DNA from: a virus | Direction: 5' to 3' (one strand) | DNA: 52,358 nt | Virus record (IMG/VR): IMGVR_UViG_3300025276_000044 | Coordinates: 1-52,358 of that record | Shown: positions 1-7,610 of the stretch, piece by piece | Layout: every line of letters begins with the position of its first letter | Numbering within the stretch: position 1 is the first letter of the stretch | The notes under the pieces: generated by a model | Told to the model about the DNA's origin: nothing | The model's input: the letters and a program-made list of their open reading frames with translations, nothing else | Database searches by the model: none | Program-made: the position numbers and the translations under genes

Positions 1-1
1 C

Positions 2-130
2 TATTCTGAAAACAATATAGCTATAAAAGGAATGTTAGGAATGGTTAAACCAAGCCAATGTATTTACGTCCACCAACTACAAAACCTTTACTTTGCATTG
101 ACAAATGAAGAATTAATAACAAAAGAGTAA
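2..130 (+). CDS. C-terminal fragment of an unknown protein (cut by window edge)
   Basis: An open frame enters from the left edge and ends at a TAA at 128-130, giving the last 42 residues of a protein that ends in LTNEELITKE. No family is recognisable. No start codon is visible, so the gene begins upstream of the window. It is co-directional with everything downstream. The reading could be a chance open frame, because only 126 coding bases are seen. Confidence 0.5.
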   Translation, partial: YSENNIAIKGMLGMVKPSQCIYVHQLQNLYFALTNEELITKE

Positions 131-202
131 AGCCCCTCTCACTAATATGAAAGGTTAAAAAATAAAAAACTAACAGATGTGTGACAAAATACAAAAATAG
201 AT

Positions 203-559
203 ATGAAAGCAAAACAATTTTTAAAAGATAGGAAATTAGATAAGGGTAGATTAACTATGCACTTAAATGGTGCTGATTACTCTGTAGATTTACAGAACTT
301 ATTAGAGGAATACGCTAACCAAAGAGTAATTGATGAATTAGAAGAAAAGTGGGAAACTAAGGGTGTAAAATTAGAACCAAAAACAATAGATGAAATATTA
401 GATTTATATGGCTTTAATAGTGACTCTCTAAAAGCAAGTATTGAGTGGTTAATAAATCAAAGAGTTATTGATGAGTTGGAAACATTTATTGACCATTCAG
501 GTAAGTATTATGGTGTGGATTATGCTATAAAAGATAGAATTAAAGAACTAAAACAATAG
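203..559 (+). CDS. hypothetical protein with internal duplication
   Basis: This encodes a 118-residue charged, soluble protein with no recognised domain. The nonapeptide NQRVIDELE occurs twice, at residues 39-47 and 85-93, in similar helical surroundings. The two DNA copies differ at synonymous positions, so the repeat is kept at protein level and is not a recent duplication. Two similar helical units are likely. The ATG lies in an A-rich context after a 72-base gap. It is followed after 2 bases by the next small gene. Function unknown. Confidence 0.75.
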   Translation: MKAKQFLKDRKLDKGRLTMHLNGADYSVDLQNLLEEYANQRVIDELEEKWETKGVKLEPKTIDEILDLYGFNSDSLKASIEWLINQRVIDELETFIDHSGKYYGVDYAIKDRIKELKQ

Positions 560-561
560 GT

Positions 562-699
562 ATGAGTGATTACAAAGTAAGATTCTACCAAGACAATATA
601 TACGAAGTAATAGATACAGATGGTGACTCACAGTATCAAGGAAGCTTATCAGATTGCAACGCTTGGTTACAATTGAATGACAGAGGGTACTTCAACTAA
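562..699 (+). CDS. small hypothetical protein (45 aa)
   Basis: This is a 45-residue frame from ATG 562 to TAA 697, starting 2 bases after the preceding stop. The product begins MSDYKVRFYQDNIYEVIDTD and ends in a compact hydrophilic tail. Its alternating polar and aromatic residues suggest a small beta-rich fold. The tight spacing with the upstream gene supports co-transcription. No family is recognised. Confidence 0.6.
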   Translation: MSDYKVRFYQDNIYEVIDTDGDSQYQGSLSDCNAWLQLNDRGYFN

Positions 700-717
700 A
701 AATAACCGCATAAAGGC

Positions 718-748
718 TTGGAGAAGCCAAAAAAATTACGTATATTTA
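718..748 (+). promoter_or_regulatory. early-type promoter P1 with leader hairpin
   Basis: TTG at 718-720 and TATATTTA at 741-748 are separated by 20 bases, the Bacteroidota -33/-7 arrangement. The spacer carries the inverted repeat TTGG-AGAAG-CCAA (718-730). The leader reads GGTAAATAAGG and then a small hairpin GGC-GCGAT-GCC at 760-770. It drives the gene at 798. Confidence 0.85.
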
Positions 749-797
749 CGGGTAAATAAGGCGCGATGCCGGACAACAAATTCAAAAAATAAAGGTT

Positions 798-1019
798 ATG
801 AATGAGTATTTATATGAAGAGCAGTTGAAGAATGAAAGATTCGAAGAGTTAGTTAACACTAAAATGATATTAACCAAAGAAGAGGTTGATTTTGTTATTA
901 GTTGGGATCCAACCGAAAAAGAAAACATGTTTTACTTAAATGAAAATGAATTTTTAAATTTAAACATTTACAGTGAGCATGATCATGAGAAACGTCAATA
1001 TGAATTTTCTGTTAATTAA
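798..1019 (+). CDS. hypothetical early protein
   Basis: This encodes a 73-residue acidic soluble protein of unknown function, with no membrane segment and no recognised motif. The ATG is preceded by the conserved early context AATAAAGGTT and lies 50 bases after the -7 box of promoter P1. It is a single-gene unit, because a second near-identical promoter begins 19 bases after its stop. It is most likely an early host-takeover or accessory protein, by position only. Confidence 0.75.
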   Translation: MNEYLYEEQLKNERFEELVNTKMILTKEEVDFVISWDPTEKENMFYLNENEFLNLNIYSEHDHEKRQYEFSVN

Positions 1020-1037
1020 AGACTCCCACACAAAGGC

Positions 1038-1068
1038 TTGGAGAAGCCAAAAATTGTTCGTATATTTA
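1038..1068 (+). promoter_or_regulatory. early-type promoter P2 with leader hairpin
   Basis: TTG 1038-1040, 20 bases, TATATTTA 1061-1068. The TTGG-AGAAG-CCAA repeat (1038-1050) is identical to that of P1. The leader hairpin AGGC-GCGAA-GCCT lies at 1080-1092. It drives the gene at 1123. Confidence 0.87.
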
Positions 1069-1122
1069 CGGGGTAAATAAGGCGCGAAGCCTATAAAAAT
1101 TAAAAATTAAAAAATAAAAGTT

Positions 1123-1308
1123 ATGTCAAAAAAAGTAAATTTAAATCCAACAAATTCAAAAGTTATTAATGGTGCAGTATTTGTAAGTGCCTTAAAAGTT
1201 ATTGCAATGAGTAAAACATTAAAAGATTTTGTCGAGTATGGTAATAACATTACTCATCCAACGTTAGGTCTTATGTATCAATATGATGGTCCTTACTCAC
1301 GCGCTTAA
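1123..1308 (+). CDS. hypothetical early protein
   Basis: This encodes a 61-residue protein beginning MSKKVNLNPTNSKVINGAVF. It has a short hydrophobic central stretch, too short for a confident membrane helix. The start is fixed by the context AAATAAAAGTTATG and by promoter P2 55 bases upstream. It is followed at once by promoter P3. Function unknown. Confidence 0.7.
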   Translation: MSKKVNLNPTNSKVINGAVFVSALKVIAMSKTLKDFVEYGNNITHPTLGLMYQYDGPYSRA

Positions 1309-1309
1309 T

Positions 1310-1340
1310 TTGGTTTCTGTAAAAATTGTTTGTATATTTA
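1310..1340 (+). promoter_or_regulatory. early-type promoter P3
   Basis: TTG 1310-1312, 20 bases, TATATTTA 1333-1340. It overlaps the end of the preceding gene. The leader lacks the GGC/GCC hairpin. The ATG at 1348 sits only 7 bases after the box and is probably not used. The start at 1372 has the standard early context. Confidence 0.8.
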
Positions 1341-1371
1341 AGTATAAATGTTAATTAAAATAATAAAGGTT

Positions 1372-1554
1372 ATGTTAAATAAAATAGATTTCAGATTTCT
1401 AGCAGGTGCGTTAATTTCATTAATAATCTCCCTACTTACAATAGCTGGAATAACCCAACAACTAATCCATTTCGCAGATCCAATAAATGAATTTGCATTT
1501 ACGGTAATGGCTCTTATGTTAAGTATAACGTTCCTATTTGGAATAAAAAAATAA
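1372..1554 (+). CDS. small membrane protein, two TM segments
   Basis: This encodes a 60-residue protein with two hydrophobic helices, about residues 8-27 and 38-57, ending in GIKK, so it is probably an inner-membrane hairpin. An in-frame ATG at 1348 would add eight residues but lies at the expected transcription start. The ATG at 1372 is preceded by AATAAAGGTT as in other early genes and is preferred. It starts a run of closely spaced genes to 2651. A holin or host-membrane effector is possible but unproven. Confidence 0.7.
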   Translation: MLNKIDFRFLAGALISLIISLLTIAGITQQLIHFADPINEFAFTVMALMLSITFLFGIKK

Positions 1555-1559
1555 AAATT

Positions 1560-1748
1560 ATGTTTAAAGATAAAATATTTTGGAAGGAAGGATTTGAAGG
1601 TAAATGTGTAGGTGGATTAATGTTTAGATCATTTGATTTAAATGAATTCATTGAAAAAGTTGAAGAAGAAGAAGGTCATGAAGTAGTGGCTGTCAAATTT
1701 GAAGGAAATAATATAGAATTAATAATTAACGGAGAAAAAAACCAATAA
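1560..1748 (+). CDS. hypothetical acidic protein
   Basis: This encodes a 62-residue protein rich in Glu and Lys, with an EKVEEEEGHE stretch and a beta-like C-terminus. It starts 5 bases after the preceding stop in the context AAAAATTATG, so it is likely translated from the P3 transcript. No family recognised. Confidence 0.65.
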   Translation: MFKDKIFWKEGFEGKCVGGLMFRSFDLNEFIEKVEEEEGHEVVAVKFEGNNIELIINGEKNQ

Positions 1749-1753
1749 AAGTT

Positions 1754-2155
1754 ATGGCTAAAAAAGTAAAAGTAAAAAAATCGTTTCTAACACCTAAATG
1801 GGTTAAAGTTAAAGAGATGTATGAAAAGGGAACTAATGGTTCTGATAAGTATGGTAAAAATTTCAAAATTGGTGGAGAGTTAGATATGCTAGCAACTGAG
1901 TTTGTTGATATTCTAGGTGAATTAACTCGTCAATTTGGTGGGTATTCTGTAATTGAAGATGTTAAAATGGATTTATGGAAAGAACGTATTTGGTCTTTAA
2001 TTGAGAATGCTGGATTATTACCTGAAATAGCATGGAGAGATGATTTAGAAGCAGATGCAATTAAAAAAGCAGAGCAAGATAGATGGGATGCTCTTGATGA
2101 GGATGATTATGAAGTTGATTTAGAAGATAAAGTAAAAGAAGTTTACGGATTTTAA
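1754..2155 (+). CDS. hypothetical protein, basic N-terminus and acidic C-terminus
   Basis: This encodes a 133-residue protein. The first 20 residues are strongly basic (KKVKVKKSF) and the last 30 strongly acidic (DEDDYEVDLEDK), with a helical middle containing two Trp residues. Such charge polarity can suit nucleic-acid or nucleoprotein binding, but no domain is recognised. The start has the early context AATAAAAGTTATG, 5 bases after the preceding stop. Confidence 0.72.
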   Translation: MAKKVKVKKSFLTPKWVKVKEMYEKGTNGSDKYGKNFKIGGELDMLATEFVDILGELTRQFGGYSVIEDVKMDLWKERIWSLIENAGLLPEIAWRDDLEADAIKKAEQDRWDALDEDDYEVDLEDKVKEVYGF

Positions 2156-2165
2156 ATAAATAAAA

Positions 2166-2297
2166 ATGGATAAAAATACAAAAGAACGATTATATCAAAA
2201 GTTAATGTTAATCCTTCAATTAGTGGAAAATCACGATAGAGAAGCAATACAACATTTAGAAGAATTAATTCATAGGATTCAATTCGATCAAGTTTAG
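2166..2297 (+). CDS. small helical hypothetical protein (43 aa)
   Basis: This is a 43-residue frame from ATG 2166 to TAG 2295, lying 10 bases after one gene and 3 bases before the next. The product is almost wholly amphipathic helix (leucines at regular spacing, LMLILQLVENHDRE). It may be a small coiled-coil or adaptor peptide. The lack of gaps on either side supports a real gene. Confidence 0.55.
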   Translation: MDKNTKERLYQKLMLILQLVENHDREAIQHLEELIHRIQFDQV

Positions 2298-2300
2298 TAT

Positions 2301-2651
2301 ATGTTATATAAAGACTTACTTATAGGAGCCGGAGCTTTTGTTGTAGCTCATATTTTAACATTCTTTCAACTAAATGGTCAATTCTTAAAAATTGATTGGT
2401 TTAGGAAAAATGAAATATGGGTTGCAGCAGCAGGAGTAATACTATCATTTTTTTATATGTGGGGAACTAAATATGCTGTAAGTGGAATGGGTGGTTTATT
2501 ATGGCCCGCTAGATTTATTGGATTTGGTGTTGGAATGATTATTTACGCAATTGGTGTTTGGTATTTCTTTAGTGAAGGTATCAATCTAAAAACAACAGTA
2601 AGCTTAGCATTATGTTTATTATTGCTTATAATCCAAGTGGTATGGAAATAG
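2301..2651 (+). CDS. integral membrane protein, four TM segments
   Basis: This encodes a 116-residue hydrophobic protein with about four transmembrane helices (roughly 5-24, 40-58, 65-90 and 96-114) and glycine-rich packing faces. It lies at the end of the P3-driven run, 3 bases after the upstream gene. No transporter motif is visible. It could modify the host membrane or act in superinfection exclusion. This is inferred from topology only. Confidence 0.7.
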   Translation: MLYKDLLIGAGAFVVAHILTFFQLNGQFLKIDWFRKNEIWVAAAGVILSFFYMWGTKYAVSGMGGLLWPARFIGFGVGMIIYAIGVWYFFSEGINLKTTVSLALCLLLLIIQVVWK

Positions 2652-2715
2652 ACAAAAATAAATTAAAATCGAAAGCTTCTTTCTACAAAACACTCCCAGT
2701 TAATACGTATATACA

Positions 2716-2943
2716 ATGATTACCGACTACCTTAAATATGTGAGCGACGATGCTTACGTTGTTAAACGTGAGATAAAAATCGATAGTTTTTTAATAAAAG
2801 GCCAAAACCGCTTGAATATGGAGTGGGTTAAGGCTTGGAGAGATTGGTTGATGTGCGATCACGTCTTGAAGACTCAAACCCATTTTATTTTCTGTCAACG
2901 AATTGAAGAGGCTCAAATAATTGAAGGAAATGTCGAAGTATAA
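2716..2943 (+). CDS. hypothetical protein
   Basis: This encodes a 75-residue protein containing a Trp-rich stretch (MEWVKAWRDWLMCDH) and two Cys-His neighbourhoods. It overlaps the next gene by 14 bases, suggesting translational coupling. The DNA here is less AT-rich than its neighbours, with more C- and G-ending codons, which hints at a different recent origin for this two-gene unit. No family recognised. Confidence 0.65.
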   Translation: MITDYLKYVSDDAYVVKREIKIDSFLIKGQNRLNMEWVKAWRDWLMCDHVLKTQTHFIFCQRIEEAQIIEGNVEV

Positions 2944-3130
2944 TTACGATAGTGAAAGGGATGATGAGCGCTTTCCACCATGTAAATCTTGCGGTGGAGA
3001 GGAAGTTACTTTAAACGCGCTAACCGACTTGTTATCTTGTGCTACGTGCGGTGGAACCCTTCGTGAGGTAGTAAAGCATGCGAAGAAAGAAAAGGCGGTT
3101 GGAAAAAAAGTTCGCTTGAACTGGAAGTAA
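2930..3130 (+). CDS. small zinc-ribbon protein
   Basis: This encodes a 66-residue protein with two CxxC knuckles, CKSC near residue 20 and CATC near residue 40, each followed by GG. That is a classic four-cysteine zinc ribbon, followed by a basic tail (KHAKKEKAVGKK) suited to nucleic-acid contact. The ATG at 2930 follows AAGGAA and is preferred over an upstream TTG at 2921. It overlaps the previous gene by 14 bases. A transcription or translation modulator is plausible. Confidence 0.65.
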   Translation: MSKYNYDSERDDERFPPCKSCGGEEVTLNALTDLLSCATCGGTLREVVKHAKKEKAVGKKVRLNWK

Positions 3131-3145
3131 GTTTAGTGGGCTCAA

Positions 3146-3154
3146 TATTTATAA
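3146..3154 (+). promoter_or_regulatory. late-type promoter motif L1
   Basis: TATTTATAA lies 12 bases before the ATG of the LamG-like gene, with no TTG at -33. The same nonamer precedes eight late-type transcription units in the window. Confidence 0.55.
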
Positions 3155-3166
3155 TAAAATAAGAAT

Positions 3167-4297
3167 ATGGATTTATGGGATGGAAGTAATGTATGCGGAG
3201 TAGTTCAAGCGAGAAATGCTGCTACGGGAATGAGGTGTTTGGTTCAAGGAACCAATCCTATATTTCTTTCAACTGCTCGTTGGAGTAGGGATTTATTAAC
3301 ACAGCCTGATTTTCATTCAGCTTACGCTGGTGGGCAGGCTATGAGAAGTGATGTGGGGGCAACTGCAGTTGGAAATGATGAAGTAATTTGGGTGGGAAAT
3401 GCAAGGTTTCATGCTGGAAATGGAAGCTCTTCAAATTTAAATACTACAATATTTTTCGGTCCTGTAGTGCATGAAGACACGCAGGAATACTGTGACTTTC
3501 TTCTAGCACTTCCAATTTTTAAAGAAGTTGGGATTACTCCGGCTTCAACTACTGAATTTCTTAGACTAACCCAACAGCTATATGAATTAGGGATGTGGGG
3601 TTGGACTGAAGGAGGTTATCCTCCTATAGGTGCTAAACCTATTTTTAATTTTGTAATGCATATGGATGAATGTTGGGATGGAAATACAATTGCAAGTTAT
3701 GTAGGAACAGCAGCAAACAACTTTTCAGCAGCTTCTTTTGTTTCTGCAACTCCATCTACTTACAGTAATTGGTCTGCACCGTGGGCTGGTGTTATGAATT
3801 TTAATAATACTTTAGGAATTAGTTGCGATAGTGATCCTGCTATAACAGGTGAGGTAACTATTGAAAGTTTATTTGAGAAAGATAATGATACAAGTGGAGA
3901 GTATTTGTGGGATGGAAGAGCTGATGGAGGGACATGGATGTTGATGAAGAATAATAGTTTTGACATTAATTGGAATAATCAAAATAGATTTAACTTAACA
4001 GATGGTATGAGTATAGGGGCTAAATATCATATAGTAGCTACAGCTAAATCATCAACTAATACTAGTAAGATTTATTTAGGTGATCCTTTTGGTAGTGTAC
4101 TAACAAATATTGGAACAGCAAACCAATCATTAACTAGTGTTGGTCTGGATTGGAAGATTGGTGTAAGATATACTAATGTCTCACATTTCGATGGAGAAAT
4201 GGCTATGCACAGGGTTTGGGATTTCACCATGGATGACACACAGGCTAATATTTTATATCTACATGAATTGGGGCAAATGAATACTGGAGAATTTTAA
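3167..4297 (+). CDS. LamG/concanavalin-like structural or adhesion protein
   Basis: This encodes a 376-residue protein with no signal peptide. The last ~150 residues fit a concanavalin A-like (LamG) jelly roll: a beta-rich stretch, IVATAKSS, then FDGEMAMHRVWDFTMDDTQANILY. This is the usual ending of such domains, in which the displaced object is measured against a moving edge. The N-terminal half is Gly, Ser and Trp-rich and not recognised. A late-type motif just upstream suggests expression with virion genes. A tail-fibre-like or capsid-decorating role is inferred. It is isolated among early genes. Confidence 0.7.
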   Translation: MDLWDGSNVCGVVQARNAATGMRCLVQGTNPIFLSTARWSRDLLTQPDFHSAYAGGQAMRSDVGATAVGNDEVIWVGNARFHAGNGSSSNLNTTIFFGPVVHEDTQEYCDFLLALPIFKEVGITPASTTEFLRLTQQLYELGMWGWTEGGYPPIGAKPIFNFVMHMDECWDGNTIASYVGTAANNFSAASFVSATPSTYSNWSAPWAGVMNFNNTLGISCDSDPAITGEVTIESLFEKDNDTSGEYLWDGRADGGTWMLMKNNSFDINWNNQNRFNLTDGMSIGAKYHIVATAKSSTNTSKIYLGDPFGSVLTNIGTANQSLTSVGLDWKIGVRYTNVSHFDGEMAMHRVWDFTMDDTQANILYLHELGQMNTGEF

Positions 4298-4300
4298 ATT

Positions 4301-4678
4301 ATGGAATTGAAAAAAAATCAAACACTACACGCCTTCGGCATTTTAACTGAATATAGACCTTGGGGTAAGTATGAAGTATTGCTTAATAGCAATGATGTTA
4401 AAGTAAAACGTATTACTGTTAATCCTAATAGTAGATTATCATACCAATACCATGAAAAAAGGAGAGAACAATGGATGGTAGTAAGTGGTTCCTTAACTAT
4501 TATTTTAGATGATGAGAAGGTATTTAGAGAACCTGGAGAAACAATTCATATACCTTTGGGTGCTAAACATAGAGCGTGGAATGAAACTGACGATCCAGTT
4601 GTATTTATAGAAGTTCAAACTGGAGATTATTTTGGTGAAGATGATATTATTAGATTAGAAGATGATTATAATAGATAA
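4301..4678 (+). CDS. mannose-6-phosphate isomerase type II-like cupin
   Basis: This is a 125-residue single-domain cupin matching the C-terminal isomerase domain of ManC/AlgA-type enzymes. RPWGKYEVL at 19-27 is the family entry motif. The metal site is QYHEKRREQW (49-58, with His51 and Glu56) plus GETIHIPLGAKHR (79-91, with His90). Known family members interconvert fructose-6-phosphate and mannose-6-phosphate for surface polysaccharide synthesis. It starts 3 bases after the LamG gene. It may act on host capsule precursors, or be a repurposed sugar-binding cupin. Motifs are intact. Confidence 0.8.
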   Translation: MELKKNQTLHAFGILTEYRPWGKYEVLLNSNDVKVKRITVNPNSRLSYQYHEKRREQWMVVSGSLTIILDDEKVFREPGETIHIPLGAKHRAWNETDDPVVFIEVQTGDYFGEDDIIRLEDDYNR

Positions 4679-4683
4679 ACGAT

Positions 4684-4998
4684 ATGCCGACAAAGAAAAT
4701 TAGAGCAGAATTTAAAGAAGCAAATCCTAGTGAAATACGATATGCTATACTAGAAAACTACTTCTTTGGATTAAGTGGAGCTGTAATAGTTCCATTTATT
4801 GCATTAAGAATGGATATAGCAGTACTAATAGGATATATGATACATTATTTTTACATTAGTAAAGTAATTAATAGACCAAAATATACAACCAGTTTAGCTA
4901 AGTTTATATTGTTTCCAATTCCAACAGCATTAGGTGGATTTACTGGATATAAGATAGCTTATTTTTTATCACAATATTTAACACAGTATATAAATTAA
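4684..4998 (+). CDS. membrane protein
   Basis: This encodes a 104-residue protein with a basic, hydrophilic first 20 residues, then three hydrophobic segments (about 26-42, 45-60 and 72-96). The charged start suggests the N-terminus stays in the cytoplasm. It is packed 5 bases after the cupin gene. No family assigned. Confidence 0.7.
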   Translation: MPTKKIRAEFKEANPSEIRYAILENYFFGLSGAVIVPFIALRMDIAVLIGYMIHYFYISKVINRPKYTTSLAKFILFPIPTALGGFTGYKIAYFLSQYLTQYIN

Positions 4999-5007
4999 AA
5001 ATATTAA

Positions 5008-5253
5008 ATGGAAGAACAAGATATAGTAGAATTGTTAAAAAGAGGTTGGTGGGTGTCAGTATCACCTGTTAATAGTGGGGGTGAATGGAAATTTACTTGT
5101 GGAGTTTACAAGAAGTTTAAAAAGTCTGGTAACTGGATTACAGATAACTGTAAAACATTTTCAACCCCTCAACAATGTTATAGTTGGGCTAAAAGTATAT
5201 TAGAGAAAAAAATGATGAAAAATGTATATGACAAAAAAATGAATAAATTATAA
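5008..5253 (+). CDS. hypothetical protein
   Basis: This encodes an 81-residue soluble protein. A Trp-rich beta-like N-terminal half (RGWWVSVSPVNSGGEWKF) is followed by a lysine-rich helix. Three cysteines are present without a CxxC arrangement. It sits between a membrane-protein gene and an exported-protein gene in a compact run. No family recognised. Confidence 0.65.
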   Translation: MEEQDIVELLKRGWWVSVSPVNSGGEWKFTCGVYKKFKKSGNWITDNCKTFSTPQQCYSWAKSILEKKMMKNVYDKKMNKL

Positions 5254-5268
5254 TTAAAACAAAAAAAA

Positions 5269-5817
5269 ATGAAAACAAGAATAGGCTATATAATAGTAGC
5301 AGCGTTTTGGATAGTAGTAATGCTGCTAGTATCAACAAAAACACAAGCACAACAACCTAATATGTGTGATTCACTATCGTATTCAACTGTAGTAGACAGT
5401 ACAACTTGGAATACATTAATGGTAACTGGAAGTAATAGTGGTAATTGGTTTTTTGTGGATTCTATAGATTGGAATTTTACAGCATGTAATGCAGTAGCAT
5501 GTTATGTACCACAAGGTAACGATCCATATTATTTTCCATTAATACAACCAACAGACACAGTTAAATTATGTTATGATGCTTTTGTATATTCTATGGGGGC
5601 AATGACAGTATGCAATCACTGTGATTCATTAATATACGACTTTATGTCTGATACATGGATAACATATAACTCACAAGGTAATACTACAGGAATAGAAGAG
5701 TTAATTAAAAACGAAGGTATGTATAACATGATATATGATCTACAAGGTAGAGAGCTTAAACAAGCTCCCAAAGGTAAAATGTACATAAGAAATAGAAAAC
5801 TAACAATAACTAAATAA
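5269..5817 (+). CDS. secreted protein with T9SS-like C-terminal sorting domain
   Basis: This encodes a 182-residue protein. Residues 1-27 form a Sec signal peptide (hydrophobic core at 7-22, likely cleavage after Ala27 in KTQAQ). The mature part carries paired cysteines, including CNHCDS. The last ~35 residues (YDLQGRELKQ, then KMYIRNRKLTITK) resemble the short T9SS type A sorting domains of Bacteroidota, with the typical D-L-x-G-R turn and final basic strand. The tail is closely similar to that of the next gene, so the two probably share one export route to the host surface. Body unknown. Confidence 0.75.
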   Translation: MKTRIGYIIVAAFWIVVMLLVSTKTQAQQPNMCDSLSYSTVVDSTTWNTLMVTGSNSGNWFFVDSIDWNFTACNAVACYVPQGNDPYYFPLIQPTDTVKLCYDAFVYSMGAMTVCNHCDSLIYDFMSDTWITYNSQGNTTGIEELIKNEGMYNMIYDLQGRELKQAPKGKMYIRNRKLTITK

Positions 5818-5827
5818 AATTAAAACA

Positions 5828-7609
5828 ATGAAAAAAACACTAATACTACTAATACTAACAATTTTAGTAGCGTGCACAACAACAAAAGAATGTTGCTCAC
5901 AAACATTTGTAAGCACAACCCCTGAAAATAAAAATATTGTACTTGAAGAATTTACAGGTATACACTGTACATTCTGTCCTGATGGGCATGTAATAGCTCA
6001 AAACTTATATAATAGCAATTCCGGAAATGTTACTTTAATAAATATTCATGTAGGTAGTTATGCTTCACCTTACCCAGGTGAACCAGATTTTAGAACAAAT
6101 TTCGGTTCAGCAATTGATGCTCAAGCTCAAGTAGCAGGTTATCCTGCAGGAACTGTAAATAGACACCAATTTGCAATGTCGCAAGGTGGAGGTACAGCAA
6201 TGAGTAGAAGTGATTGGGCAACAGCTGGTAGTTATATGTTAGCAGATAATTCTCCAGTTAATATTGGAATAATGTCAAATGTAGACATTGTAGCAAACAC
6301 ACTTAATGTTGATGTTGAAGTATATTATACAGACTCAACAGTAGTATTAAATAATTATTTAAACGTATTCGTATTACAAAATAATGTAGCAGGTCCACAA
6401 GTTGGGGCTCAATCATTTAATCCAGGTGCAATTATTTCTGGACCTTGGAACCCAACATATAATCACAACCATATGTTTCGCCATTCATTAACAGGGCAAT
6501 GGGGAGATATGATATCAAACCCACTACCAGGTTCATTTTACACATTTACTTATACTTGGATTCTACCAACAGATATTAATGGTGTTAGTTTAGATATAAC
6601 TAATTTAGAAATTGCAGCGTTTATTGCAGAGGGTAATCAAGAAATTATTACAGGAGAAGTAAATACTCCATCATTATTATTTTTAAATTCATATGATGCT
6701 AATGTAACTACATCTACAGCTAAAGATGTTATTTGTGCTAGTGAAACTGATATTGAAATTACATTTAGAAATTATGGAAATCAAGCATTAACATCATTAG
6801 ACTTAACATATGATATTAATGGTGGGGCATCTGTTATACATAATTGGGTTGGTAATTTAGCTCCAGGTGCTCAAGAAATAGTAACTATTACTAATGTTCC
6901 TTTTGCTCCTCTAGCTAATAATACAGTTACATGGTTAGCTACTAATCCTAATGGACAAGTAGATCAAAATACAAATAATAATTCTAATATTTCAATATTT
7001 AAACATTTGAACTTATCTGGTGATGTAATACCTGGGATTACTGCAGGTACAATTGATGTATCTATATTTACTGATGGATATGGATCTGAAACAACATGGG
7101 AAATTGTTGATGAAAGTGGAAATGTATATGGTTCTGGAGGGCCATATTCTAATAATACTCAATATAATGAAACAGCATATACAGCAGTATTTCCTAATTG
7201 TTTTGATTTCAAATTATATGACTCATATGGTGATGGAATGATGGATAATGGTATTGGATCAGTATTAGTAACAGATCAAAATAATAATATTATATTTGAA
7301 GGGGATGCAAATAATTTAATAAATTTTACAGAATTAGATACTTATTTTCAATCAACGGGTGGAACTCTTAATTCATGGGAATGTACACCATTTGGATGTG
7401 TTGACTTAGGTATTGGTTTTGGAGCGTATATGACGCAATTAGAATGTGAATCTGACACTATTACTGGGTGTTATATTATAAGCAGTATAAACGAAATTGA
7501 AAATTCTGATATTTATGGTAAGATGTATGACTTATTAGGTAGAGAAGTAACTAATATTAGATTAAATACAATGTACATTAGAAATCAAAAATTATATATA
7601 AATAAATAA
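5828..7609 (+). CDS. Omp28/thioredoxin-like exported protein with T9SS-like tail
   Basis: This encodes a 593-residue protein. A signal sequence (1-25) contains LVAC at 13-16, a possible lipobox. A thioredoxin-like Omp28-type domain follows: LEEFTGIHCTFCPDGH, with the redox pair Cys47 and Cys50, then an AGYPAGTVNRH stretch. The middle is beta-sandwich-like (DLTYDINGG, CARDB-like). The last 42 residues (MYDLLGREV, then MYIRNQKLYINK) mirror the sorting tail of the preceding gene. Family knowledge places Omp28 proteins at the outer membrane. A surface thiol or adhesion role in the infected host is inferred. Whether lipidated or T9SS-anchored is open. Confidence 0.8.
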   Translation: MKKTLILLILTILVACTTTKECCSQTFVSTTPENKNIVLEEFTGIHCTFCPDGHVIAQNLYNSNSGNVTLINIHVGSYASPYPGEPDFRTNFGSAIDAQAQVAGYPAGTVNRHQFAMSQGGGTAMSRSDWATAGSYMLADNSPVNIGIMSNVDIVANTLNVDVEVYYTDSTVVLNNYLNVFVLQNNVAGPQVGAQSFNPGAIISGPWNPTYNHNHMFRHSLTGQWGDMISNPLPGSFYTFTYTWILPTDINGVSLDITNLEIAAFIAEGNQEIITGEVNTPSLLFLNSYDANVTTSTAKDVICASETDIEITFRNYGNQALTSLDLTYDINGGASVIHNWVGNLAPGAQEIVTITNVPFAPLANNTVTWLATNPNGQVDQNTNNNSNISIFKHLNLSGDVIPGITAGTIDVSIFTDGYGSETTWEIVDESGNVYGSGGPYSNNTQYNETAYTAVFPNCFDFKLYDSYGDGMMDNGIGSVLVTDQNNNIIFEGDANNLINFTELDTYFQSTGGTLNSWECTPFGCVDLGIGFGAYMTQLECESDTITGCYIISSINEIENSDIYGKMYDLLGREVTNIRLNTMYIRNQKLYINK

Positions 7610-7610
7610 T

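Noticed and set aside
2708-2715. TATATACA before the gene at 2716 as an early promoter
   Set aside because: There is no TTG 20 bases upstream and the box differs at two positions. Similar TATATAC words at 17809 and 18010 were rejected for the same reason.
3760-3966. Minus-strand open frame inside the LamG-like gene
   Set aside because: Every convincing gene is on the + strand; this frame is antisense to a clearly coding region, and its product is hydrophobic low-complexity without motif or start signal. The same applies to minus-strand frames at 16298-16579, 17161-17388 and 38476-38826.
7053-7241. Overlapping + strand frame inside the Omp28-like gene
   Set aside because: It is wholly contained in a long coding frame, Met/Leu/Tyr-rich, with no start signal.
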